Source of the DNA: Castanea sativa
Taxonomy: Eukaryota; Streptophyta; Magnoliopsida; Fagales; Fagaceae
DNA: 64,000 bases
Assembly: GCF_040712315.1 (NCBI RefSeq)
Contig: NC_134023.1
Span: forward strand, 59,912,757 to 59,976,756
Direction of reading: 5' to 3'
Below the pieces are notes generated by a model that was not told where the DNA came from, ran no database searches, and saw only the letters and a list, made by a program, of their open reading frames with translations. Numbering within the stretch: position 1 is the first letter of the stretch; each line of letters begins with the position of its first letter. Shown here piece by piece: positions 11,198 through 21,790 of this stretch. A program made the position numbers and the translations under genes.

Positions 11198-13030
11198 ATG
11201 GAAAACAATCACTCTCTTGTGATCCCACCTCACTTTGGTGGGAATAACTATGCTTATTGGAAAGTAAGGATGAAAGAATTCCTAAAATCTATTGATGAGA
11301 GAGTCTGGAACTCCGTTGAATACAGATAGGAGAAGCCCACTACTTTAGTGAGTGAGTGGCAAACTTCTCAGAAAGAAGTAGCCGCTTTAATAGCAAAGTT
11401 ATGAATATTATTTTTGATGTTGTTTCTATGGAGGAATTCAAGAGAATCTCTAATGTTGAGGTTGCTCACACTGCATGGAATATTCTCCAAACTGTGCATG
11501 AAGGCACAAAGGCAGTTAAGATCAATAACCTGCAGCAGTTAACAACTAGATTTGAAAACATTAGGATGTCTAATGATGAAACTTTTGATGAATTCTATGC
11601 TAAGCTTAATGATATTGTTAATTCTGCTTATAATTTGGGTGAAATATATGATCAACTTAAAATTGTTAGGAAGATACTTAGATCTTTAACTGAAAATTTT
11701 AGACTCAAAGTAACTGCCATCACTAAAAGCAAGGATGTGGACTCCATCCCTGTTAATGAACTTGTAGGATCTCTCTAGTCCTATGAGTTGGACCTACCTA
11801 AGACTAGCAAATCCAATCAATAGCTCTTAAGTCTGTTGATGATGTTGATGTGAGTGGATTTGATGATGAACTCTCTGCTATAGAGATTGCCTATCTTGCC
11901 AAGAACTTTAGAAACTTTCTTAGGAACAACAATAGAAGGGCAAGACGTAAAAACAATGCTAAATCTAGAAATTTCAGGAGTAATGAACCCAATAAGGTGA
12001 AGAATAATGAGAAATCTAAAGAGAAAGTAGGTCAACCTTCTAATAATTCTATGGGTCAACAATGTTTTGGTTGTCAAGGGTATGGTCATGTGAAATCTGA
12101 ATGTCCAACTTTTATGAGGTCTAAGGGTAAGGCTATGGCTATAACTCTTAGTTATGATGAAGTTTTTAACAATGAATCTAGTAGTGATGAGAATGGAAAC
12201 TTCATTACTTCCATTGCTACTGCTGTAGTTGATGAAAGTGTTACTGTTGAAGAGAACCCTTCTGATGGAAAACTCTCTGAGGATGCAGATTTACAAGAAG
12301 CATACAATAAGCTTTGCAAAGCTGCTGCAAGGGATGCTGTAAGTGTTGATTTAGGCTTAAAGAAAATTGCATCTCTTGAACTTGATAAGAAATATTTGCT
12401 TGTGAAACTGTTTGATGCTAATGAATTGTTGAATAATGTGAAGACTGAGAACATGCTTTTGCTTGATAAAATTAAGAATTTGGAACATGAATTATCTGTT
12501 GCTAGAGAACAAACTAATAGGTTTGCTAGTTCCAAACTTGATCATATGCTGAGTTTTCAAAAGTCTCCTTCAAACAAAACTGGCTTAGGTTTTGTAGAAA
12601 GTATCTCTGTTCCTAAAACTCATTCCACAAACTTTGTTCCTTCTTCTGAGCCCCTTGTGAGTGAGGTTGTCAAACCTGTAGAAGTTACACCTCCTAGGAA
12701 GATTAGGGTTAATCTTCAAAAGTCTAAACCTAAGATTTCTAGTCCTCCTAAGGGCAAGTTGCAGATAGACCTGCATGGGTTTGTCATTTTTGAGTAAAGT
12801 CTGGGCATATATGTCAAAACTATTTCAAGTTGCAAGCTACTAAATGAGCAAATAAACCAAAAGTACCTGTGCCTCAAGTACAAGATCCTATGGTACTTAT
12901 TGGTGAGTTGGTAAAGACTTTAAACCTTTATTCAAATCCTGAAGTTGCTCAGAATTCTAATTTGAATAATAACTCCAATGCTAGAGTTGCATATAAAAAG
13001 CTTTGGATGCAAAATGCTCGATCTAATTGA
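11198..13030 (+). pseudogene. Copia-like gag (UBN2-type) with zinc knuckles
   Basis: Begins MENNHSLVIPPHFGGNNYAY, a typical plant Copia gag start (WKVRMKEFL), followed by the UBN2 region (FDEFYAKLNDIVNSAYNLGE, LRSLTENFR). A CCHC zinc knuckle CFGCQGYGHVKSEC lies near 12063-12105. A coiled coil follows around 12290-12510, then a basic, proline-rich tail. A second CCHC, clear in the related copy near 56970, is damaged here by a frameshift at about 12770. Stops at 11326 and 11776 and frameshifts near 11385, 11815 and 12770 make it non-functional. Gag would form the virus-like particle in the cytoplasm. There is no pol downstream, which is unusual for a Copia unit of this size. Confidence 0.85.
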
Positions 13031-15060
13031 GTCTTTCTGACATGGTCCTTGTGCTTTATCGCTCTACTCTTTGTGACCATTGTTCTTTGTTGTTTTTGTT
13101 TTCTTTGTCTTTCTAGGATTTGCATTACATAACATTCATGCATTTCATTCTAGGTTGTTTTTGTTCTCTTTAAAAAAAAAAAAAAGTGTTTTGCATTATT
13201 TTTTCTTGGATTTGAAATCAAGGTTTGCCAATTTATCTTTACATAACATGTTTATGTACCTTGTTTAGCTTGGACAAGCTTATTTTATTGCACTTTACTA
13301 GGTTTCAGCTTTGTAGTGCATGTTGTGTGGGAAGATATTTATAGTTTTTGATCATTTTTTCTTGATCTTGAAGTCACATACCTTTTATTGTCGGACTTGA
13401 TCTTAATGAAAAAGGCATAAATAACCATCTCACCACTGTTTACTAGCCAATCACGAACACTTTAGTGCATATCGTAAGATTTTGTGCTCAAGAAAGTATA
13501 GCACATGCACAAAAAGAACATAAGGTGTAGTTTCGATTTAAATGCTAAAATCGGTGTGTACATTATTGGATTATAATTAAAAAAAATCAAGTAAAATTGG
13601 TGTGTACATTATCCTGGCTAATTCTTAATAAGTTTCTGATCAAATAATTGGTGTACATTATGAGTCAAATCAAGAAACTTACATGATTGCAAGCTTTTAT
13701 TCTAAGAGATGTGAGAGTTATATGACGTAACTCTATAAGGGATAGTCTCTTTCAAATTTATGTAATGGATTTTGTAGAAATTGTGTTGAATTACTATTCA
13801 CATATCACCTCACAAGTATCTCAAGCTTTTGCTAGTTGCACACACTACACAAGTTACTCTTTGCTAAACTTTGTACAAGTTATTGTGTGTGTGATTTTGT
13901 TTTGGCCATCCAAGATTGAAACTTCCTTGAGTTTAAATGCAAAATGTGTTTGAAGTTTGAGAATTTAAGGTGAATTGATTGAATTTTTTTTTGGAAAACT
14001 GGGTTCAAAACAAGTGTTTTTGAAAAGCATTTCATCTCATACTCATGCATTTTATTCATAAATCAATATGCATTGAGGAGTTTCGGCATAAAAGTGCTCT
14101 ATTTTTTTCAAAAAATTGGTTTTCCTAGAATTTCGGTCGATCGAACCTGTTTCTCAACCGATTGAAATTGCAATTAAAATTTTGGTTTGGTTCTGTGTGT
14201 TTCGATTGATGCTCGATTGATGTTCGATCAATTGAAGGCATTTTCGATCGATCGAATCTATTTTTCGATCAATCGAAAGTCGTATAGATAGTTTTTTAAA
14301 AACCTAAGTTTCTCACGTGTTCATTCACTTTTTCAAAAATTTCAAAACTCTTTCTCTCTTTATTCGACCGGTCTAAGGGTCCAAGCAAGATTTTTGTCGT
14401 TTTCCCTCAAATTTCTTCAAGGGTTTTTGTCATCTAAGGCCGGTAAGACCTTTATACCCCTTCTTTTTCTTTTATTTTCATGTTTAGATGCATTTTTACC
14501 ATGCATTGAAGGGAGATTTCGAACCTAAGGGAAATTGGGATTTGTGATGATTCAAGGTTTTTCTTTGACAATTAATCAATGGGTTTTTGTTGTGGGATGA
14601 TTTACAACTGTTCTTGGTGCTTTAATTTGATCAATTTGATGTATTTTGAGACATTGAGATTTCTAGGGCTTGAAATTACCTGATTTGAGGATTTTGTTCA
14701 ATTGGATTTAAATTGATGAAATTGGCTTGTTAGATTGATTAATTTGATCATTATAATGTGTTATCTATCTTGTTTAATGATCAAATTGGTCAATTTCTTG
14801 AAAGTTGTACAAGTTTTTTTTTTTTTTTAATTTTGGGGTTTTTAATATAAACTCTATGCTCAAGCCAATTTTGTGTTTTTAAAGTTAAGTTGAACATATT
14901 CTCATTGCATTAGAGCATGCACCATCTAATTATATTGTTCATGCATCATGTAGATTGTTATTTTTCTATATTGTTTTGTTCTAACTTGCAGTCTGCCCTT
15001 GGTTTTTGTTTTCTTTTCTTTTGGTTTCTTCTGTGTGTCTTGTCCTATCCCTAGCACCAT
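13031..15060. other. Spacer between gag and the accessory ORF
   Basis: No coding potential beyond short random frames. The part to about 13790 is conserved with 57214-57934, so it belongs to the family and is not a random insert. Near 14130-14285 there is a cluster of TCGATCGATCGA-like palindromes. The 3' part is T-rich with leader-like sequence just before the next ORF. Confidence 0.5.
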
Positions 15061-16149
15061 GCCTAGGAAGATTAGAGCAAATAGGAAAGCCTCTTCTTCT
15101 TCTACTCGTTCCTTTGAGAGTGATAAGTTTCTTAGTGAGAAGAACCAGGAAAAATATGAGACTTTGAACCTTTTTAGAAATGTTTGGGCTGAGAGAAAGG
15201 TTGTGTTAGATGAGCTTGATCCTGAGCTTAGGAGAAACTTTGAGCGTAGGGGTTGGTTACCGTTGCTGGATATTTCTCATCCCCCTCTAGCTAACTTGAT
15301 CAGAGAGTTCTACTCGAACCTCTCGGTCCACTCCTATGATTCCAACACTCTTGTGAGAAGTTGAATACGGGGTGACGAGTACACCATTACTCCTTCGGTA
15401 GGGCTGCTGCTTTTAGAGTGTCACTGGTCTAGCATCCTGTTTATCCTTATGATAAGTCTTCACCTCTTGATGACATCATGTCATACATCACTGGTACTTC
15501 TATCCAGCGGGGTTCTGATCCTCAGATCACGTCTGCTGAGTTGACTGAAATTCATTATCTTTTCTTTAGGATTGCTTGTCATTCTTTGTTGCCTATTTCT
15601 CATTTGCACACCATTCCTATCAAGAGATGTGCATTTTTGTATGTCATTGTTACCGATGCTCCTATGAGTTTTCCTCATCTTTTCATTCGCTCCTTGATTG
15701 AGGTTCATCGGAGTAGTTGTGTTTCATATGCTCTTTTTTTCCTTGTTTTTATACATCGGATTCTTTTGCATTTTGGTTTAGAAAAATTTCCCGCATCTGA
15801 GCCTGTTCATATAGTTACTCCTATAGGTGCCACCTTTCTTAGGCAAAGGGCTGCTCAGATGAGAGCAAGCTCTAAACGTCCTAAAGTTGAGTCTTCTGGT
15901 GTTGCTCTTCCTCCTCCCTCCTCTACAAGTGATACTTCTACTAAGGTGTCTGTCGATCCAACTGCTGCTGCTGCTGATGTTCCTCCACCATCTACTTCGG
16001 ATGATTCAGACATTCGTCGTATGATGGAGACTGTCATGACCGTTCAGGTAGCTCATGGTCAGCTTTTGGTGGACATTCTTGATGAGCTTCATGCTTTGCG
16101 AGCGGATTTGGAGAGTATTAGACCGCCACCTCCTTTTGATGATGAGTGA
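15061..16149 (+). pseudogene. Accessory ORF with putative plant transposon protein domain
   Basis: A second ORF starting MPRKIRANRKASSSS, with an in-frame upstream ATG at 14999. The first block runs to a stop at 15362; after a frameshift near 15410 the second block (15478-16149, from MSYITGTSIQRGSDP) runs to the end. Content: a basic Ser-rich N-terminus, a central globular part (ELRRNFERRGWLPLLDI, IREFYSNLSVHSYDSNTLV, HLHTIPIKRCAFLY), a Pro/Ser/Thr-rich linker and a C-terminal helix (HGQLLVDILDELHALRADLE). It resembles proteins annotated in plant genomes as 'putative plant transposon protein domain' (PF20167-like), from memory. The function is not known; position between gag and 3' LTR suggests a structural or regulatory role for the element. 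One stop and one frameshift separate it from an intact frame. Confidence 0.7.
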
Positions 16150-16672
16150 ATGCCCTTTGGCAATTCGTCACAAAAAGGGGGAGTACATATGTTGTAGAGA
16201 GGAGTTTTTTTATGTTAGGGGGAGATTTTGATGCTTTGTAACAATGGAGTTTTTAGATTGTATCTAGGTTGTTCATTCTGTATTTACATTTTTGGTTCAT
16301 GATGTATTGTGTATGGGTTATCCATGATAGGGAAAGATACTTTGTTTATATATGTTTCTTGTTGTTTCACATTGTTTATTGATTTATATTTATGAGGTTA
16401 TTCATGATATATGTCTTTATTCTATGTTATGTGAAATCAAGAAGTTATATTTGATTACTTGTATTTTCCACACACGCGTTTATGTGTTTGTTAAGTGTTA
16501 TAGGAATATACAGATTGATTCAATCGTACTGCTGTCTACTCTTGCAACTGATGGATAGTAGTTAGGTTGAATTTGTTGTGTTGGGCTATGATTTTGTAAA
16601 GGGCTGTTTTGTTTGTAACTTTGAGTTTTTGGTTAAGTTTGTGTTTTGTCACGGATTGCCAAAGGGGGAGTT
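16150..16672 (+). other. 3' non-coding region with three polypurine tracts
   Basis: Contains AAAAAGGGGGAG at about 16172, TTAGGGGGAGATTTT at about 16216 and the LTR-adjacent AAAGGGGGAG at 16661-16670. Only the last is positioned to prime plus-strand synthesis at the LTR; the first two could be extra internal priming sites or remains of an earlier LTR junction. Confidence 0.65.
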
Positions 16673-17492
16673 TGTTGGGTTCTAAGACTTTAGGTTTAAA
16701 TGTATTCGAACTTCAATTTGTAATGTTGGCAAACCATGATTAAAACGTTTAGTCTTGTTTTAAACTTGTTCAAAGTATGTTTATGTTATAAAGTTGGAAT
16801 CGAGTATTCTGCAGGATTTACTGTGTAAATCTGCCTGGCTCGATCGATAGAAGCTCGTGTAGATTGTTTTTCTGCAGAATTTTCCAACTTAGCCCAAGCC
16901 CGGTTTGACGTGTAGGGTTTTATGTTTTGCCCTAAGTATAAACGGGAAAACCCTAGCCACGTTTTAGGGATGCTCTTTGTGCTGTGTGTGTGAATCTTTT
17001 GTGAGATCTAGAGGTGTTTGCCTTCACATACAGTTAGGGTTATCAAGATCTGGATTGATGTCAAAAGCTTGGTGATCAATTCAGTTGCAGATTTAAGAGC
17101 TTAAAGATATACAAACGGGAGTGCTTGTGCTTGCTGGAAATTCAAGAAAGAAGTAGTCCGTGGACTCGGAGCTGTCACGTGGTCGTGGTAGTAAGTTTTC
17201 TACTCGAGGTAGCAATATGATGTTAATGGTCTAAGTCGCTATTGTGTAAACTTCAATTCTTTTATAGTGGATTCGTTTTACCTTGAGGATAGCTAGGTTA
17301 AATCCTCTCCAGGTTTTTTACCGATTTGGTTTTCCTGGATTATCATATCGTTATGTTCTTTATATTTTCTACTGCTTTGCATGATATGATTTATATGTGT
17401 TAACCTAGATCTGCATAATTTACCTAAGTTAATTACTTGGCTAAATAACTAGGTTAATCTTGTTGTGTTTTAAAGGGTCTAAAAACCGTTCA
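16673..17492 (+). repeat. 3' LTR of the Copia-like element
   Basis: 820 bp, direct repeat of 10319-11124. It carries about 15 extra bases (around GATCGATAGAAGCTC near 16842) that are missing from the left LTR, plus scattered substitutions. Confidence 0.93.
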
Positions 17493-17497
17493 AGCCT

Positions 17498-17963
17498 TAA
17501 CTGTGTGGAAGAAGAGAAATATATTTTTCACTTGCCTTATTGGGAGGACCTTGTGTTGCGTCACAATCTTGTTGTGATGCATATTGAAAAGAATGTAATC
17601 GATAATATAATTGGCACATTGTTGAACTTGGTGAGACATAAAGATTGTGTGGTGGTGGTCAAAACAAAACCTAGGGAGGTGTTTGATGTTGGTATTAATG
17701 CTTCACATGATGATGTTGATGATGATGAAGTGGGTACCTACCTTGAGAATGTCCCTTATAATATAACTACTGATGATGCAAATGACAGCTATGCTTGGGC
17801 TCGAGTTAATGAAGAAGGAACCATTTATGATACACCGTTGATCAGTGAGGATGAATTGCTTGAACAAGACTCTATCGATGATGAAGAACTTAGCGATGAT
17901 GTTTATGAGTCTAATGATGATGAGTCCAATGATGATGAGTCTAGTGATGATGAGTGTAGTTAA
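17498..17963 (+). pseudogene. CACTA TNP2-type transposase, C-terminal part
   Basis: Directly after the Copia-like element's target duplication the transposase continues with HLPYWEDLVLRHNLVVMHIE and KNVIDNIIGTLLNL, the conserved 'LLRHNLDVMHIEKNV' region of CACTA transposases. The frame then runs into a strongly acidic tail of Asp/Glu/Asn/Ser repeats (DDESNDDESSDDECS) and a TAA at 17961. Much of the usual C-terminal region is missing. Together with 8769-10318 it shows the Copia-like element entered a coding exon. Confidence 0.83.
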
Positions 17964-18347
17964 TACTTTTGTTATCACTCATTATATTTTGCCTTAATGA
18001 TTAGAGTTTCAAAACCTCTCTTTGGTCAGTTTCTTCTCCATAAAATTATATCTCAATGTTTGTGTGTTTTTTCTTAAAGAATTCATTATGTTCTAATACA
18101 ATTATTTGAGATTTGGCTGTGTTAAGACTGAACTAATTATTTCTATTGTTGGTGCATGTCAACTATTAATTGATTGGCTTCCATGATTTGCTTCTCTCCC
18201 TCTTTATTTTCAAATTTTTACCTCAATTATCGAAAACTCTTTCGAGTTTTCTCTCATTTTATTCAGTATTTGCAAAGTTTATTAGAACCCCATTTGAAAT
18301 TTTGTACTTTTTTGTTGTTGTCTTTCTTGGTGTCATTGTGTGTGTAG

Positions 18348-18800
18348 GATCAAGTTGAAGAGACTTATATAATGGTGAAACTTGATGTTGTGCAACGTGG
18401 ACTTGTAAGCTTTACTTTAATTTACTTGCAATTCTTAACAATCCTATGTCAAATTTGGTTGCTGGGAAAGCATAGGGATAAAGTCTAAGACTTTACATTA
18501 TTTCTGACCTCAGAAGACAAAAACCTCTAATAGATTGAGGCATTGAGCCAAACTGCTTGTCTTGGTTGAGGGAAATTAATAGTTTCCTGGGAATTTTTTG
18601 GCTTTCTTTGTTGCCATGTAGGGGTTAAGCAGTTATATTGTATAAAAGAGCTTCCTTTTATTTTATTTGTTTTTTCCTGCATGAATTTGTATATTTGGGT
18701 TGAGTTGTTATAGGTTGGAGAGATTATTTCAAGGTTTGAGAAGAAGGGATTTCAATTGACTGGCTTGAAGCTCTTCGAGTGCCCAAAAGAATTAGTAGAG
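18348..18800 (+). pseudogene. Captured nucleoside diphosphate kinase gene fragment (two exons)
   Basis: Two exon-like blocks. The first (18348-18404) encodes DQVEETYIMVKLDVVQRGL and ends at a GTAAGC donor. The second (18714-18800) follows a TATAG acceptor, is in the same phase, and encodes VGEIISRFEKKGFQLTGLKL plus FECPKELVE before a GTTTGTG donor. This is the N-terminal part of nucleoside diphosphate kinase, which transfers gamma-phosphate between nucleotides; the TEETYIMVKPDGVQRGL style is closest to the plastid NDPK2 type. Substitutions at conserved positions (Pro to Leu and Gly to Val in the MVKPDG motif), and absence of later exons with the active-site His, show it is a fragment. It lies between the transposase and the CACTA terminus, so it was most likely carried by the transposon. 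Confidence 0.82.
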
Positions 18801-19439
18801 GTTTGTGACATTTGTCATTGTATTTACTTTATGAAAATGTATCATTTACATTTTAAGGTTATGAGTTTACTATGGAAGATTTGCTCTGATTCTCATAGAT
18901 AACTATTCTCACATTATTGAGTAATTTTGGTTTGTATGTACTTACTGAATGACCAAGATGAGAAGTCCTAAATCTCTAAGCTTTTCTTGTCTTTTTATTT
19001 GATCCATCTATATGCACTTATTAAGTAATCTTGGTTTGTATGTAGGACGTTCATCCAGTCCAAAAATCTCCAACTATCCAAAAATCATCAGCTGCATTCC
19101 ATCAACCAGGCAGCTTATAAGTTTTATGTTGGTGTTCGATGACTTTTTGTATACAAAGAACTACATTTGAACAACCGCATTTTTTGGAAGTGTTGAAGGA
19201 TATTTTTAAACACTTTGGAACTTTGATTGTGGTATTAGCTTGGAACTTTGATGATGCTTATAGACAATGTTATGTATTTGATAATATATTTCTATGTTAA
19301 TATAATGTTAGTTTGGAGACATTTGTGGTGTTGTTAATTAGTTACAATTGTGGTATTGTTTTAGTAGAACTAAAATTATTACAGGTTGCTTGTAATAGGA
19401 CTGTGGTTTTAAAACCCAGGGGAAAAAAATTTAACTTAT
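18801..19439. other. Non-coding CACTA interior after the NDPK fragment
   Basis: No further NDPK exon is recognisable. An acceptor-like TGTATGTAG at 19039-19047 precedes a short open stretch (DVHPVQKSPTIQKSSAAF) that could be a terminal exon of unknown origin. The rest is AT-rich. The stretch 17964-18347 upstream of the NDPK fragment is similarly featureless. Confidence 0.4.
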
Positions 19440-19885
19440 AGCGGTGGGCAAAAAGCGCCTCTAAAGGTCTAAAATTATGTTATAATTAAAGCCCTATTTA
19501 CGCCCACCGCTAAAAGGTGCATATGGTTGGTTGTACTATAGCGTCGCTTATTGCCTGCCGCTACAGATTGTCACCTATAGAGGTGCACATATCTCGCCAC
19601 TAAAAGGTCAATTGACTCGAATTCCAACCTCATATAACGACGGTTTTCTGCCAGCCGCAATAGACCAAAACCGCCGCTAAATGGTAGATCTATTGCAGTG
19701 CTTTTTGTTACCGTCGCAATAGCTCTATAGCGGCACCGCAACAGTGGTGGGAAGAATCGCCGCAACATCACCCGCCGCTAAAGGTCAAATGTACCTTTAG
19801 CAGTGCTTTTTTAGGCTTTAGCGGTGCTTTTTTAGGCTTTAGCAGCACTTTTGGCCTGCCGCAATAGTCCATTTTTCTTGTAGTG
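19440..19885. repeat. CACTA subterminal repeat region and 3' terminal inverted end
   Basis: Dense short GC-rich motifs in both orientations: variants of TTTAGCGG(T/C)G, CCGCTAAAAGGT, GCCGCAATAG and TTTAGCGGTGCTTTTTTAGG. They contrast sharply with the AT-rich surroundings. The block ends in TTTTTCTTGTAGTG, i.e. CACTACAAGAAAAA read inward. Such motifs are the known binding sites of CACTA accessory transposase proteins. The following TAA (19886-19888) would be the 3-bp target duplication. Confidence 0.8.
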
Positions 19886-21790
19886 TAATTGGACCTGCCA
19901 TTGTCAAATTACATAGATCACCTTACCACCTATGAGAATGAATGAGGCAAGGTCCACAGGTGACCCTTGTACAAGGGGTCGTGTTCTGTGCATGATGGAT
20001 TGAAGGGTCGCACAAGTCCCACATTGATTGTTCTACATTTTCATTCCTAGCAATATTCCAATCCATCGATATTCCAATTCATGAAAGAAATTTCTAACAT
20101 AGTAGGAAAGATATCAATGCTCAAATTAATTATTATCCGCAAATAAGGGCGAAATTTGTACTTTTGAATCGGGACAAATCCTATTTTTACATACTATCTA
20201 TTTTAAAGGATTTTTAAAAACTCTTGTGAGGGCCACGGCCACTACACCCTTGGCTGTAGTTTCGCCCCTATCAGCAGGGACAAATATTTATTTCAAGAAT
20301 AACAAATTTATAGTCCTTATCCACTAGATTATTCCTATCACCACCACTTTGTCTATTGTTGGATGGATGTTGGTGAAAGAAAATAAATTAGATTTTGGTA
20401 CTAGGGTTGACTTAATGTGGGCTAGATGGGCGGTTAAATATTAAGTAGAAGTGGAGGTCCATCAGGACTTCGGCTGGGTTTCAAATAAGAAACCCATTAA
20501 CTTTTCTGAGAGAAGCCCAATTTCTTGAAATTTCTCTCATTTGACAAGATTGAAGTCATTGATTTTTGGAGGCACTGTTAGATGGTAAATCTATGAAATT
20601 GTGAAGACTGAAGGACAGTCAGGCGACAAGTCGTGCAATAGATTGAATTCATACAACAACCTATCTAGTGTTGGAATTATACTACAAGTCGTTGGTTGTA
20701 GCCTTTAATTACTGTGTTGTCATTTTGTAAGAAGTTAGTTACTTAGTTTGCCGAGTGTATGCTGATACCGTAAACTAGGTGCCAACCCTTTAACAAAATC
20801 TTCTTTTCCCAAATTTAGAGCAGGATCCAGAATGTCAATCACTTGATTGGGTAAAACTGCTTTAACAAAATAATGAAGGTTCAAGCTATCTTCGAACAAA
20901 TTAATTATTTGTGGGCCTTTTACTTGTGAATAGCTCTAACAATAGTATAAAATAACTATAGATATCATTGGGAGTTGGGACCTTATTTCTCATACCAAAC
21001 TCTGCAATTGCAAATAAAATTTATTACTTGATTGATTTGGTTCCATATTAAAAAAAAAAAGGAAAAAACTATAATCTCACAAGTTTTGAAGGAGCTCTTT
21101 AGTGACATATAATAGGAACAATATTATGACAAGCAGAAAAGTTTTTTCAAGGCATGCTCTATCTTCTACAAGATATTCTTATTTGAGTTATATTCCATCC
21201 TTGAAAGTATATTTAGAAGTATTGTGAAAAAACATAATTTAAAGTTAAGAAATGGTAAAGTTACTTGAGTTACTTCATCCTTATTCCAGGGTTTTTAAAT
21301 TTTTTTAAACAAAAATTATCACTATTTTTAATTCTTAATTATTATTTTTTTTACCTTTTCAACTTTTCCTACATATCTATAATGAATCACCACCAAAAGT
21401 GAGTGATTTAATCGTATAAACAAAAATTATAGAATATTTCGGAACTACCTCAGCATCATTTGTAGAGAACTTTTTAGTCCCAACTCCCAAAGTTACAAAG
21501 GCAGCATATGCTGGAAATAATCGGCCTAAAGCTATATTCAACCGCACCCCAGTGCTTTTTTTTTTTTTTTTTTTTTTTGGGGGGGGTGGGGGGGGGGGGG
21601 GCGCTCAAAACTTGACCCAGGTGTTGTTTGGGTCCAATCCAAATGCCTTAATTTAAAATTAATAGAATTGGTGGGTCAAGCTTGGGTTTCAACTGAAAAA
21701 TAATAACCCAATAGTAATGGTATTATTTATAGTGCGCTATATCTGAGTTTCAAATCCCATACAAATGCATGCCATAATTCTTTATAGTGC
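19886..21790 (+). repeat. Repeat R1, copy 1
   Basis: Direct repeat of 41449-43612 in the same orientation, from GACCTGCCATTGTCA to GCGCTATATCT. It lacks about 270 bp present in the other copy (43069-43335). No protein family is recognisable. It contains a homopolymer run of T then G at 21556-21601. Probably half of a segmental duplication. Confidence 0.82.

Larger units (their letters stand above)
10319..17492 (+). mobile_element. Copia-like LTR retrotransposon without pol (gag plus accessory ORF)
   Basis: LTRs at 10319-11124 and 16673-17492 start TGTTGG and end TTCA, flanked by a perfect 5-bp duplication AGCCT (10314-10318 and 17493-17497). An initiator-Met primer site follows the left LTR and the polypurine tract AAAGGGGGAG precedes the right one. 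The interior encodes a UBN2-type gag with zinc knuckles and, 2 kb further on, a second unrelated ORF. No protease, integrase, reverse transcriptase or RNase H is detectable in the roughly 5.5 kb interior. It inserted into the transposase of a CACTA element: the transposase reading resumes directly after the target duplication. Confidence 0.92.
8186..19885 (+). mobile_element. CACTA (En/Spm-type) DNA transposon, 5' end outside the window
   Basis: Identified by a plus-strand TNP2-type transposase in two blocks (8769-10318, 17498-17963) and a terminus at 19873-19885 that reads CACTACAAGAAAA on the minus strand, the hallmark CACTA inverted end. The 446 bp before the end are packed with short GC-rich subterminal motifs, as is usual for this superfamily. 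A Copia-like element interrupts the transposase and a captured nucleoside diphosphate kinase fragment lies 3' of it. No matching CACTA terminus is seen upstream, so the element probably starts before base 1 and the Athila-like element at 337-8180 probably sits inside it too. Confidence 0.8.

Noticed and set aside
17703..17978. Minus-strand Ile-rich ORF
   Set aside because: Antisense of the acidic Asp/Glu tail of the CACTA transposase.
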